A stretch of 64,000 bases of DNA. It comes from Duganella sp. CF517. Lineage in GTDB: Bacteria; Pseudomonadota; Gammaproteobacteria; Burkholderiales; Burkholderiaceae_D. The notes under the pieces were generated by a model. That model ran no database searches. It was not told the DNA's origin and saw only the letters and a program-made list of their open reading frames with translations. The stretch spans positions 310,001-374,000 of the forward strand of contig NZ_FODC01000005.1 in the NCBI RefSeq assembly GCF_900110275.1, written 5' to 3'. Both the position numbers and the translations under genes were made by a program. This document shows, piece after piece, positions 7,930-16,710 of the stretch (positions are counted from its first letter, which is position 1; every line of letters begins with the position of its first letter).

Positions 7930-9549
7930 ATGAACCAAAACCAATCCCAGAACTGCTCAGTGCTGTTGATCGACGACGAAGCGATGGCTGAAGACTTGAT
8001 CGGCTATCACATGTCGCGCCAGCAAGGCATCACGCTGCGCTATGACAATCGCGCCGAACTGGCCGTCCAGCTGTGCAAGGAGGTCGACGCCGATGTCCTG
8101 CTGGTGGACCTGCGCATGCCCGGCGCCGACGGCTTCGACGTGATCCGCATGCTGCGCGCCGATCCGCATACCGAGCATCTGCCCGTGATATTGCTGTCGT
8201 CGGAGGACGATGCCGATATCAAGGCGCAGGCGTTCGCGCTCGGCGCCAACGACTATCTGGTCAAATGGCCGGAGGCGCGCGAGCTCGAAGCGCGCATCCG
8301 CTACCACTGCGCCGCCTATCAGGCGCGCCAGCAGCGCGACGCCGCCTTCCTGGAACTGCGCCAGCGCGAAGAAGAGCTGCGGGTCAGCCAGGCCGCCCTG
8401 CACCAGGCGCAGAAGATGGAAGCGATCGGCCAGCTGACCGGCGGCGTCGCCCACGATTTCAACAACGTCCTGCAAATCATCAGCGGCAACCTGCATTTGC
8501 TGCAGATGGTCGGCGACGTCAACCCGCAAGGCATGGCGCGCATCGAGAACGCGCTCAATGGCGTCGAGCGCGGCGCGCGGCTGGCCGCGCACCTGCTCGC
8601 GTTCGCGCGCCGCCAGCCGCTGCAAAGCGCGGTGGTCGATTTGACGCCGGTGCTGGCCGATATGGACGACATGCTGCGCCGCGTGCTCGGTCCGCGCGCG
8701 GTGGTGATCGCCGACATCGCCACGCGCTTGTGGAACACCGACGTCGATGTCAGCCAGCTCAATAACGTGATCCTGAACCTGGCCATCAACGCGCGCGACG
8801 CCATGGGCGGCGACGGCACGCTGACCATCCGCGCCCGCAACCTGCACTCCGGCTCCGAGCAGCTGTCGAAGATCGGCGACGGCCAGGGCGACTACGTGTT
8901 GATCGAGATCGCCGACACCGGCTCGGGCATGTCGCAGGAGGTGATGCAACGGGCGTTCGAGCCGTTCTTCACCACCAAGCCGACCGGCCAGGGCACGGGG
9001 CTGGGCCTGAGCATGGCCTACGGTTTCGTCAAGCAGTCGGGCGGCGAAATCGCGCTGCAAAGCACCTTGGGCTCAGGCACCTGCGTGCAGATCTATCTGC
9101 GCCGCAGCCAGGCCCAGGCCGAACCCGAGCACTCGACGGCGCTGCCGGCGTTGACCGGCGGCGTGGAAACCATACTGGTGGTGGAGGACGAGGAGGCGGT
9201 GCGCGCCGCCACCGTCGACATGCTGTCGACGTTGGGCTACAAGGTACTGAGCAGCGCCAATGCCGAACAGGCGACCCACCTGATCGACGGCGGCGTGCAT
9301 ATCGACCTGCTGTTCACGGACGTGATGATGCCTGGCCGCGTGAGCAGCCTGGAATTGAGTGAGTTGGTGCGCGAAAAGCTGCCGCTGGCGCAGATCCTGT
9401 TCACGTCCGGTTATGCGGAAGGGGTGCTGTCGCACGACGGCAAATTGCCGCCGGGGGTCAATCTGCTGCAAAAGCCCTATACCGTCGAAACCCTCAGCTC
9501 GCGCATCCGCCAACTGCTGCGCAAGCGCGGCGCAACCGCGTCGGCTTAA
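7930..9549 (+). CDS. Hybrid histidine kinase, REC-HisKA-HATPase-REC
   Basis: 539-residue cytoplasmic signalling protein. Domains in order: receiver (residues ~8-125, phospho-Asp 60 in VLLVDLRMPG), a short coiled linker, dimerisation/phosphoacceptor domain with His 175 in GGVAHDFNNV, ATPase domain (N box NLAINARDAM ~283-292, DTGSGM ~329, GTGLGLSMAYG ~355-365), and a second receiver with Asp 464 (DLLFTDVMMPG). No sensor or membrane segment exists, so its input must arrive by phosphotransfer to the first receiver or by protein contact. Its location between the heme oxygenase and the phytochrome suggests it works downstream of the light sensor; that is inference. It resembles the kinase at 36561-38915 closely in its core. 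Confidence 0.93.
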   Translation: MNQNQSQNCSVLLIDDEAMAEDLIGYHMSRQQGITLRYDNRAELAVQLCKEVDADVLLVDLRMPGADGFDVIRMLRADPHTEHLPVILLSSEDDADIKAQAFALGANDYLVKWPEARELEARIRYHCAAYQARQQRDAAFLELRQREEELRVSQAALHQAQKMEAIGQLTGGVAHDFNNVLQIISGNLHLLQMVGDVNPQGMARIENALNGVERGARLAAHLLAFARRQPLQSAVVDLTPVLADMDDMLRRVLGPRAVVIADIATRLWNTDVDVSQLNNVILNLAINARDAMGGDGTLTIRARNLHSGSEQLSKIGDGQGDYVLIEIADTGSGMSQEVMQRAFEPFFTTKPTGQGTGLGLSMAYGFVKQSGGEIALQSTLGSGTCVQIYLRRSQAQAEPEHSTALPALTGGVETILVVEDEEAVRAATVDMLSTLGYKVLSSANAEQATHLIDGGVHIDLLFTDVMMPGRVSSLELSELVREKLPLAQILFTSGYAEGVLSHDGKLPPGVNLLQKPYTVETLSSRIRQLLRKRGATASA

Positions 9550-9562
9550 GCGCGGCGGCCGA

Positions 9563-10018
9563 CTACTGCGGCTTGACGTAGCGGTGCGATCCCGGCGGCG
9601 GCTCGTTGAGCACCGCCCAGAAAATCCCCAGGTCGGCGATCGCCCGCACGAACTCCTGGAAATCGACCGGCTTGACGACATAGGCGTTCACGCCCAGTTC
9701 ATAGCTGCGGATCAGGTCCTGCTCCTCGCGCGAGGACGTCAGCATCACCACGGGGATGCTTTTCAGCGTCGCGCTGCCGCGGATCTCGGCCAGCACTTCC
9801 AGGCCGTCGACCTTGGGCAGTTTCAGGTCGAGCAGCACCACGGCGGGGTTGCCCTGCTCCCGGCTGGCGAAGCTGCCGCGCGCGTGCAAATAATCGAGTG
9901 CGTCGGCGCCATCGCGCACGACGATCACTTCATTGGCCAATTGGCTGCGTTCCAGCGCAATCAGCGTCAGCTCCAGATCATGAGGGTTGTCTTCAACCAG
10001 CAGGATAGGCTTTAACAT
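9563..10018 (-). CDS. Response regulator, Rcp1 type, partner of bacteriophytochrome
   Basis: 151-residue single receiver domain. MLKPILLVEDNPHDLELTLIAL carries the acidic pocket, the phospho-Asp is residue 64 in VVLLDLKLPKVDG, followed by PVVMLTSS and the Lys of VVKPVDF. The LKLPK-x-DG motif and the C-terminal extension are typical of the Rcp1 family, which takes phosphate from phytochrome kinases. The gene starts 9 bases behind the bphP stop on the same strand, so the two are one transcript. It has no output domain, so it must pass the signal on by contact or phosphotransfer. Confidence 0.94.
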   Translation of the reverse strand: MLKPILLVEDNPHDLELTLIALERSQLANEVIVVRDGADALDYLHARGSFASREQGNPAVVLLDLKLPKVDGLEVLAEIRGSATLKSIPVVMLTSSREEQDLIRSYELGVNAYVVKPVDFQEFVRAIADLGIFWAVLNEPPPGSHRYVKPQ

Positions 10019-10027
10019 AGGCGTGCC

Positions 10028-12268
10028 TCAAACTTTATCGGTATTTGTATTGGTATTGGTCGGTATGGCAAAGGAAAACGTCGCTCCCTCGCCCGGCGCC
10101 GACCGCGCCCAAACGCGGCCGCCATGGCGCTCGATGATCCGCCGTACATTCGCCAGGCCGATGCCGGTGCCCTGGAAGTCCTCCATGCGGTGCAGCCGCT
10201 GGAAAACCCCGAACAGCTTGTGCGCGTAATCCATGTTGAAGCCGACGCCATTGTCGGCGACATGGAACACGGTTTCCTGGGGCAGCCGCTCGCTGGTGAT
10301 ACGTATGACGGCAGGATCGCTCTGCGCGGTGAACTTGACGGCGTTTGAAAGCAGATTGTACAACGCCAGCTGCAGGAACGACGGATCGGCGATGATTTCA
10401 GGCAGTTGCTCGACCTGCCAATCGATGCGGCGCGCGGGGGTGTCCGGCGCCAGTTTGTCGATGCAGCCGCGCACCAGATCGTCCATGCGCACGCGCACCG
10501 GCCGCAGTGCCGCCCTGCCCATTTGCGAAAAACTCAACAAATCGTCCACCAGCTTGCCGGCCAGCCGGGCGGATTCCTTGATGTTGACCAGGAAGCGCTG
10601 GCGCCTTTCCGGGTTATCGCTGCCAGCCGTCTCCATCAGCAGGTCGGAGAAGCCGACGATGTGGCGCAGCGGCGCGCGCAAGTCGTGCGACACCGAGTAC
10701 GAGAACGCCTCCAGCTCCTTGTTGGCCCGGCCCAGCTCCTCGGCCAGATCGGCCATTTGCTCGGCGCGTTCGAGCGCGATCCCCAGCAGCGCGGTGCGGA
10801 ATTCCAGCGCCAGTTCCAGTTCGCCCTCGTGCCACGGCGCGGAGGTGCCATGGACCGCCTCGCGCCAGCTGGCGAAGCTGGTGCGCGGCGACAGCATGCC
10901 CGGCGACTTTTCCATTTTTTCCGGGCGACCCGCCCAGTCGATCGAGTACACCACCTCGGGACGGAACCACAGCAGATAATGCTGGTGGATGCGCGAGATC
11001 TGCATCGCCATCAAGCCGCTGGCGGAGTCGGTGTAGGCCGCCGCCGCCGGATAGACGGTACCCAGACGGTCGCTGTGGAACAGGTCCTCGTGCACGTTGG
11101 CGCTGAGCCATCCCACCAGGCCGCGTATCTGCTCGTCGTCCGGCGTGAGCCCGTAGCTGATCAACCGGTCGTCGACGACGATGGCGACGCCGCCGGCGCG
11201 CGCGAAGCGCAGCAGCTCGGGCAGCACGCTGCGCAGGTTTTCGATGAAGTCCGCGCCCTGCGTCAGACCGCCCAGCAGGTTGACCATCACGCGCCGCACC
11301 TCCAGCCGGAACTGCATCTGGTCGGCGTCCGAACGGTTGCGGATGCGCAGCGCCAGGATTTGCCCCAGCTGCTCGCACACGCTGCGCTGGTGGAAGCTGA
11401 GGTGGCGCGCCTGCGAGTGGTGGCACGAAATCAGGCCCCACAGCTTGCCCTTGACGATCAGCGACACCGACATCGACGCCATCGTGCCCATATTGCGCAT
11501 GTATTGCAGATGGATCGGCGAGACGCTGCGCAGCGACGCGAACGACAGGTCGTTGGGCTTTCCGGTGAGCGGATTTTCGGCTGGCACCAGCCGCGCCGGC
11601 TGATAGTCGGCATCCTGGATCAGGCGGATGCGGTTGGCCAGGTACAGCTCGCGCGCTTGGCGCGGAATGTCGCTGGCCGGGAAGCGCTGGCCAAGATAGC
11701 CGTCGTAGCCCTCGCCGATGCATTCGGCCAGCACGTTGCCGTGGCCTTCCTCGTCGAAGCTATAGACCAGCACCCGGCCGAAACCGGTCAGCGCGCGGAT
11801 CTCGCTGGCGGCCAGCTGGCACAATTCAACGATGGTGTCGGCGTCGCTGATCTTGTTGAGGAAATCGCCGACCAGGGGATACAGCTGCTGGATGCCGGCG
11901 TCGATGGTGCCGCGCGCGCGCTCGAATTCGAGCACCAGCAAGTCGTCGTAGGCGTGGGCCAGCACGTCGAACGCCTCGCCTTCCAGGCCGACGGTGGCGA
12001 TATAGGCCGGACGCTCGCGCAACTGGCCGCCGCGCAGACTGTGTTCGAGCGCCTGCGCGCTGCGGGCGCCGATGACGTCCGTGAGCGGGCGCCCGAGCGC
12101 CTTCTCGGGCGGGATGCCGGTGAACTCGGCCAGATTGTCACTGACCTGCATCACCTCGAGCCGTGGCGAGAGCGCCAGCAGGAAACCATGCGGCTGAATA
12201 CTGCCCGGCGTACGTATAGGCTCGCTGTCACATGTCGCTAATTCGGTGTCGGTGCTGGCCTGTGGCAT
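10028..12268 (-). CDS. bphP: Bacteriophytochrome histidine kinase (PAS-GAF-PHY-HisKA-HATPase)
   Basis: 746-residue red/far-red photoreceptor kinase. Cys 13 in ATCDSEPIRTPGSIQPHG is at the place where biliverdin is bound in bacteriophytochromes. The GAF domain has the signature PASDIPRQAREL (197-208) with the conserved Asp 200, and His residues near 253 (SPIHLQYMRNMG) and 290. The PHY domain (~330-505) carries FRPE (435-438) of the tongue. The kinase part has His 528 in YSVSHDLRAPLRH, then ATPase boxes NLLSNAVKF, DNGVGFN and GTGIGLANV. It forms an operon with the Rcp1-like regulator (gap 9 bases), and the heme oxygenase for the chromophore is encoded ~2 kb downstream. All key residues for a photoactive kinase are present. 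Confidence 0.97.
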   Translation of the reverse strand: MPQASTDTELATCDSEPIRTPGSIQPHGFLLALSPRLEVMQVSDNLAEFTGIPPEKALGRPLTDVIGARSAQALEHSLRGGQLRERPAYIATVGLEGEAFDVLAHAYDDLLVLEFERARGTIDAGIQQLYPLVGDFLNKISDADTIVELCQLAASEIRALTGFGRVLVYSFDEEGHGNVLAECIGEGYDGYLGQRFPASDIPRQARELYLANRIRLIQDADYQPARLVPAENPLTGKPNDLSFASLRSVSPIHLQYMRNMGTMASMSVSLIVKGKLWGLISCHHSQARHLSFHQRSVCEQLGQILALRIRNRSDADQMQFRLEVRRVMVNLLGGLTQGADFIENLRSVLPELLRFARAGGVAIVVDDRLISYGLTPDDEQIRGLVGWLSANVHEDLFHSDRLGTVYPAAAAYTDSASGLMAMQISRIHQHYLLWFRPEVVYSIDWAGRPEKMEKSPGMLSPRTSFASWREAVHGTSAPWHEGELELALEFRTALLGIALERAEQMADLAEELGRANKELEAFSYSVSHDLRAPLRHIVGFSDLLMETAGSDNPERRQRFLVNIKESARLAGKLVDDLLSFSQMGRAALRPVRVRMDDLVRGCIDKLAPDTPARRIDWQVEQLPEIIADPSFLQLALYNLLSNAVKFTAQSDPAVIRITSERLPQETVFHVADNGVGFNMDYAHKLFGVFQRLHRMEDFQGTGIGLANVRRIIERHGGRVWARSAPGEGATFSFAIPTNTNTNTDKV

Positions 12269-12374
12269 GATGGGCTGCGGGCGAACCCGGTATTAACAAA
12301 GCCACATGATATCAACTTTTGGGCCGTCCCGACGCACGATGCGCCACCAATAACGGGTCAGCGCCGAAGATCAG

Positions 12375-12860
12375 CTAACCCAGTTGCAGCTCCCAGTACC
12401 CCATGTCGATCCAACGGTCGAACTTGCGGCCCACCTGCTTGAAATGGGCGACTTTCTCGAAGCCGAGGCGTTCGTGCAACGCCACGCTGGCCGGATTGGG
12501 CTGGGCGATGCCGCCGATGGCCATGTGGATTTCGCGCGCGCGCAGCTCCTCCAGCAGGGTTTCATACAGCGCCGAGCCGATGCCCTTGCCGCCCCGCCCC
12601 GGCGCCACGTACACGCTGGTCTCGGCCGAATAGCGGTAGGCGCTGCGCACGCGCCATTTGGTGGCGTAGGCATAGCCCACCACGGCGCCCTCGGACTCGT
12701 ACACCAGCCAGGGCAAGGCCGCCGTCACGTCGCGGATGCGGGCCGCCATTTCGTCCGGCGTCACCGGGCGCTCTTCGAAACTGATCACCGTGGTGGCGAC
12801 GTAGTGGTTGTAAATCTCGACAATGGCGCAAGCATCGTCCGGTGTGGCGGGTCTGATCAT
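12375..12860 (-). CDS. GNAT family N-acetyltransferase (phosphinothricin/methionine-sulfone type)
   Basis: 161 residues starting MIRPATPDDACAIVEIYNHYV. The acetyl-CoA loop is VYVAPGRGGKGIGSALYETLL (Q/R-x-x-G-x-G/A signature), followed by GGIAQPNPASVALHERLGFE, both characteristic of the Pat/MnaT/YncA subgroup that acetylates phosphinothricin, methionine sulfone or similar small amines. FEERPVTPDEMAARI near residue 35 also fits this subgroup. The true substrate is not known. ATG 12860 sits 7 bases beyond the stop of the DUF1275 gene on the same strand, so the two are probably translated from one mRNA. The longer upstream frame would run through the neighbouring gene and is not used. Confidence 0.88.
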   Translation of the reverse strand: MIRPATPDDACAIVEIYNHYVATTVISFEERPVTPDEMAARIRDVTAALPWLVYESEGAVVGYAYATKWRVRSAYRYSAETSVYVAPGRGGKGIGSALYETLLEELRAREIHMAIGGIAQPNPASVALHERLGFEKVAHFKQVGRKFDRWIDMGYWELQLG

Positions 12861-12867
12861 CGGTAAG

Positions 12868-13617
12868 TCAATACGTGTTGAAAAAATCATCGAAAATAGG
12901 AATGATGGCAAGCGACAGCACCCCCAGCGCCAGCGGAACGGTGGCGATAAAACCCAATAACTTAAAGCCGAACGCCCCAAGCAGGCCGCCAAGCAGGAAG
13001 GCGCCCAGCAGGGAACATAACAAGGATAGGCGATTGCGATCGGCCACGACCTTTTCGGGCCTAGCGCCGTCTGCGCCGCCTTGCCCCATATTCCAATAAA
13101 ACAGCTTGCCCAACTCGATGCCGATATCGGTCACCAGCCCGGTGACGTGGGTGGTGCGGATCTCGGCGCGCGACACCTTGGTGACGATGGCGTTCTGAAG
13201 TCCCATCACGAAGCAAAGCAGGGCCACGATGGCCGTGATGTGGCCTCGCCCCGCCAGCGTGCCGCCCATCACGCCGAAGACGAGCAACAGCGCCGCCTCC
13301 AGCATCAGCGGCAGCGCATAGCGGCTATGGGCGCCCCGGCGGCGCCCCCAGTTGACCAGGATCGCGGAGGTGGCCGCGCCCAGGAAGAAGGCCAGCAGCG
13401 ATATCGCCCCCGCCAGCAGCAGCGCCGCGTCGCCCACCGCGGCGTTGTCGGCCAGCGCCGAGACGATGCCCGACATGTGGGAGGTGTATTGTCCGACCGC
13501 GAAAAAACCGCCGGCGTTGACCGCGCCGGCCACGAAGGCCAAGGCGCGGCCAAGGCGGCGGTTGCTGATATCGGTGCGGTGCGGACCGGTCAAGGCGCGC
13601 AGGTAGTGCATGGGCAT
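12868..13617 (-). CDS. DUF1275 (YoaK-like) inner-membrane protein
   Basis: About 249 residues with six or seven hydrophobic helices. Family hallmarks: FVAGAVNAGGFFAVGQYTSH followed by MSG near the start, and MGLQNAIVTK with THVTGLVTDIGIELGK in the middle. The biochemical role of DUF1275 proteins is not established; a transport role has been suggested from their topology. Start ATG 13617 (MPMHYLRAL) is preferred over the TTG at 13647. Cotranscribed with the downstream GNAT gene (7-base gap). A loop with acidic and basic residues (QGGADGARPEKVVADRNR) lies between helices. Confidence 0.88.
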   Translation of the reverse strand: MPMHYLRALTGPHRTDISNRRLGRALAFVAGAVNAGGFFAVGQYTSHMSGIVSALADNAAVGDAALLLAGAISLLAFFLGAATSAILVNWGRRRGAHSRYALPLMLEAALLLVFGVMGGTLAGRGHITAIVALLCFVMGLQNAIVTKVSRAEIRTTHVTGLVTDIGIELGKLFYWNMGQGGADGARPEKVVADRNRLSLLCSLLGAFLLGGLLGAFGFKLLGFIATVPLALGVLSLAIIPIFDDFFNTY

Positions 13618-13676
13618 GGCGGCTCGCTTGCGGTCTACTGTCGGCAAGACGATTGTAATCGATCCGGATTCCCGTA

Positions 13677-14693
13677 TCAGAAGTCGTGATTGGCCGGGTA
13701 GTCCGAATAGAAGTCGTTATCCCACCTGAAATGGGTGGTGGAGATGGTGATGGTGATGTCGAGCGCCTCGACAAAATGCCACCAGCCCACCGGCAGGAAC
13801 AGGATCTCTCCCGGCGCCAGCACGCAGTCGATCACCGGCACGTTCGCCATCATGGGAAAGCGCTGGATATCGATCGCCCTCCCGTCCACCGGCGTAAAGC
13901 AGTGCCGCTGGTTGTACAGACGGGGAATATCGCAAGGCGCGATCAGGCGCACCCGCTTGCGGCCCGCGATCTGTATCATGAAGTTGTTGGTCAGGTCGTG
14001 ATGGAACGGCGTGAGCGTGCCGGCCGGCCCGAACCAGAAAAAACCGCGCCGCTCGTCGTTCAGATAGTCGGCCAACGGCGGCAGATCGGCCATCAGCTCC
14101 CGCAGCGCCTCGCGGTTGCTCTCGTCGTTATTGGCGGTCATGTAGAAATCGTTGGTGCGGCCGCTGGCGCGCACCAGTTCCACGTATTCGCCAAACGGCA
14201 TGCGCCGTTTGTGCGCCTGGCTATTCAGTTCGTAGTCCGGATCGGCGTCGCGGCCGAACTGCACCTCCACTTCGCGCTCGCCCAAATGGTCGCGCAAATA
14301 ATCCAGTGTCCATTTTGCGCGGGCGACGCAGTCTTCCAGCATGCCGGTGATGATCACCGGCTGGTTGCGGCGGTAGTGCTCTGCGAGGAAGGCATCGCCC
14401 GACAGGCGCTCGCGGCGCGGTACCTGCGCCGGCGCCAGACGGTTCAAGCGCGACTGGATGCCCAGCACCCAGTCGCGCTTGGCCAGCCGGTTGTGCAGGC
14501 GCGACGCCCCCTTGAGGTAAGGGCTGCGCAGCGCGGCGTCGACCTCCGCCAACGCCTCCTGCTCGCTGATGCCGGATTGGATCAAAATCCCGACCAGGCC
14601 TTCCGGCCGTCCGCCCAACATCAGGTTCTCGGCGATCCAGGTGCGCCATGCGTCGTTGACGGCTACGGGTGCAACGGCGGCATGGTGCATCAT
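13677..14693 (-). CDS. Cupin-like JmjC-type (cupin_8) putative Fe(II)/2-oxoglutarate oxygenase
   Basis: 338 residues. The N-terminal ~90 residues form a helical domain (WRTWIAENLMLGGRPEGLV...), followed by the entry motif SGDAFLAEHYRRNQPVIITG. The cupin core is GTLTPFHHDLTNNFMIQIAG, giving the His-x-Asp metal pair near residue 230, and GEILFLPVGWWHFVEAL supplies the distal His. These residues match Fe(II)/2-oxoglutarate-dependent hydroxylases of the FIH/JmjC type, which hydroxylate proteins or small molecules. The target is unknown. It begins 3 bases behind the chitinase stop on the same strand, so both are one operon, an uncommon pairing. Start at ATG 14693 or the adjacent 14690. Confidence 0.87.
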   Translation of the reverse strand: MMHHAAVAPVAVNDAWRTWIAENLMLGGRPEGLVGILIQSGISEQEALAEVDAALRSPYLKGASRLHNRLAKRDWVLGIQSRLNRLAPAQVPRRERLSGDAFLAEHYRRNQPVIITGMLEDCVARAKWTLDYLRDHLGEREVEVQFGRDADPDYELNSQAHKRRMPFGEYVELVRASGRTNDFYMTANNDESNREALRELMADLPPLADYLNDERRGFFWFGPAGTLTPFHHDLTNNFMIQIAGRKRVRLIAPCDIPRLYNQRHCFTPVDGRAIDIQRFPMMANVPVIDCVLAPGEILFLPVGWWHFVEALDITITISTTHFRWDNDFYSDYPANHDF

Positions 14694-14696
14694 GGC

Positions 14697-16397
14697 TTAG
14701 CGTCCTATCCAGACGGCGTTGGTCAGGGCGCCGTTGGCGTCGCCGTCCAATTCCCAGGAAAAGGCGCCGCGCAGGTTTTGATCGCGCACATACTGCATCT
14801 TGGTCGCGATCACGGTGGGGTCGTCGTAGCTCCACCACTCACCGCCGCTGCCGGTGTAGAGGTACAGCTGTTTCGTCACCGGATGATACCAGCGCGTCCC
14901 GGTTTTGTTAATCAACACCTTGTAGTCGTCGATTCCGGCCTCGTAGGCGCCGGTCGCCGCGCCGCCGGTGCTTTGATACAGGCCGTTGCCGTTCGGGCCG
15001 GCCGCCACGCCCTTCCATCCGCGTCCGTAGAACGGCACGCCGAGCAGGATCTTATTGCGCGGCATACCGGCGGCCACCAGCGCGGTGATCGCATCGTGGC
15101 TGTTGTACTTGGCCAGATTGCCGGTCGAGGGATCGGCCGGGTCGTGGTACAGCGGCGCGTGGAAGTTGGTGGTCGCTTCCCATCCGCCGTGGAAGTCATA
15201 GGTCATCAGATTGACCCAGTCCATGTACTGGCCGTACAGTGCCGGTTCGGTCTGCGCGATCTTCTCGCCGCCCGCGCCGATGGCCGCCGTCAGCGCATAG
15301 CGCTTGCCGTCGATGGCGCCCTGCGCGTCGAGCTGCGCGCGGAATTCCGCCATCAGCAAGGTGAAGTTGTGCTTGTCGTTGACCGTGTCGACGGTGTTGT
15401 AGGTCTGGCCGCCGCCGCCCGGGTATTCCCAGTCGATGTCGATACCATCGAAAACACCCTTGGCCGCGCCCGCGCCGCCGCGCCCATCCTGGACCGGCAG
15501 GTCGCCGGCGATGAACATCTTCACGCAGGACTTGGCCAGCTGCTTGCGCAGCGCGTCGGTTTTGGCGGCCGCCGAGAAGTTCTTCGACCAGCTCCAGCCG
15601 CCCAGCGAGATGAAGATCTTCAGGTTTGGATGCGCGGCCTTGAGCAGCTTCAGTTGCAGGAAGTTGCCGCTCAACGGCGCATCCCATGGCACGGCCTGGC
15701 CGTTGACGGTGCGCGCCGGCGAGCGTTGATAATCGGCGTACGCATCGCCGCCGGTCCCCGCGTCGGGCGAGTTGGGATTCGACCCGCCGGTTTCGGCCTT
15801 GGTCACCATGTCGCATTCATAGCCGCCGTTTTTCGCGTAGGTATTGGCGAAGGCGTAATTAATGAAAGTGAGCTGGTCGGCCACGCTGGTCTGCACGCCG
15901 TTGACCGGCGTTTTGGTGGTGTGGATGTCGGCCACTTCGTAGTTGCGGCCATAGACGCCCCATTGCGCGAAGTAGGAGCCGATTTCGCGGCCGCCGGGGA
16001 TCGGCGTCGGCGTCGGCGTTGGTGTGGGCGTGGGCGTGGGTGTCGGAGTAGGTGTCGGTGTCGGAGTGGGTGTCGGCGTCGGAGTCGGTGTCGGTGTCGG
16101 CGTGGTGGTTTGCAAAGCCCACGGTCCCCACTGTTCGGTGCCGGGCACGTTATTCTGCGTCCACCACTTGGCCTTGTAGACGGCACCGTTGTAGGTCACG
16201 CACATGTCGACCGTATAAATCGCCGCCGCCGACCAGGCCGGACAGTTCTCGGCGACAGCCGCCGCCGCGGTTTGCACCGCCGCCAGCAACTTGTTCGATG
16301 TGTCGGAAGCGGGGCTGTCGCCGCCCCCGCCGCAAGCCGCCAGCATGCCGGCGATCAGGCCCATCACGGCCGCATTCCCCTTCACTGCATGTTCCAT
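14697..16397 (-). CDS. GH18 chitinase, lipoprotein with chitin-binding module
   Basis: About 566 residues. The N-terminus MEHAVKGNAAVMGLIAGMLAAC ends in a lipobox (LAAC), so the protein is probably lipid-anchored at the cell surface or periplasmic face. A CBM5/12-type chitin-binding module follows (CPAWSAAAIYTVDMCVTYNG...KAKWWTQNNVPG, ~53-95), then a long Thr-Pro linker (~100-135), then the GH18 barrel with FDGIDIDWEYPGGG near residue 325, whose final Glu is the catalytic acid. GGWSWSKNF and the MTYDFHGGWE strand fit chitinase A-like subgroups. It hydrolyses beta-1,4-GlcNAc polymers. GGAG lies 5 bases before ATG 16397; the ATG at 16400 is the alternative. Operon with the cupin protein downstream. 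Confidence 0.95.
   Translation of the reverse strand: MEHAVKGNAAVMGLIAGMLAACGGGGDSPASDTSNKLLAAVQTAAAAVAENCPAWSAAAIYTVDMCVTYNGAVYKAKWWTQNNVPGTEQWGPWALQTTTPTPTPTPTPTPTPTPTPTPTPTPTPTPTPTPTPIPGGREIGSYFAQWGVYGRNYEVADIHTTKTPVNGVQTSVADQLTFINYAFANTYAKNGGYECDMVTKAETGGSNPNSPDAGTGGDAYADYQRSPARTVNGQAVPWDAPLSGNFLQLKLLKAAHPNLKIFISLGGWSWSKNFSAAAKTDALRKQLAKSCVKMFIAGDLPVQDGRGGAGAAKGVFDGIDIDWEYPGGGGQTYNTVDTVNDKHNFTLLMAEFRAQLDAQGAIDGKRYALTAAIGAGGEKIAQTEPALYGQYMDWVNLMTYDFHGGWEATTNFHAPLYHDPADPSTGNLAKYNSHDAITALVAAGMPRNKILLGVPFYGRGWKGVAAGPNGNGLYQSTGGAATGAYEAGIDDYKVLINKTGTRWYHPVTKQLYLYTGSGGEWWSYDDPTVIATKMQYVRDQNLRGAFSWELDGDANGALTNAVWIGR
16003..16110 (-). repeat. Hexanucleotide microsatellite encoding the Thr-Pro linker
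   Basis: Imperfect 6-base repeats (GGCGTC, GGTGTC, GGAGTG and similar on the plus strand) encode about 17 Thr-Pro pairs of the chitinase linker. Copy number can change without loss of frame. Confidence 0.9.
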
Positions 16398-16400
16398 CAT

Positions 16401-16710
16401 CTCTCCTTCGGGTGGGTGATCTATGCTTTTCTTGTTTTTTCAGGATGAAACCGAAAGAATTGGTAGTCAAGTGGTTTTAATAATTGCATCCACTCTAATA
16501 CCAGTTACGCATAGAAAACAGTCTTGGGAGAAACGAAGCATAGCGATCAAGACACCCGGAGTGAGCACACACTAACGACGCTGGCGCGTCGTCTTATTCG
16601 GGTATGAAACTGGCAATTGAATACCCGCCAATAACCATTTTGTTAATCGGCGAGTACCAATTTGACACAATAAAAAAGTGGTACTGAAGCGGGTGTCAGT
16701 ACTCGCCGGA
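16401..16710. other. 310-bp intergenic region with long imperfect hairpin at 16643-16714
   Basis: This AT-richer spacer holds the chitinase promoter region. It contains a 15-base arm at 16643-16657 whose near-perfect complement (one bulged base) lies at 16699-16714, with a second 6-bp pairing inside (TGACAC at 16663-16668 and GTGTCA at 16693-16698). The right arm overlaps the stop codon of the DUF1842-like gene, so it may act as its transcription end. A smaller 7-bp hairpin lies at 16575-16592. No coding frame is supported here. Confidence 0.55.

Noticed and set aside
16003..16110. Possible CRISPR-like array
   Set aside because: Hexamer repeats without spacers, in frame inside a chitinase linker.
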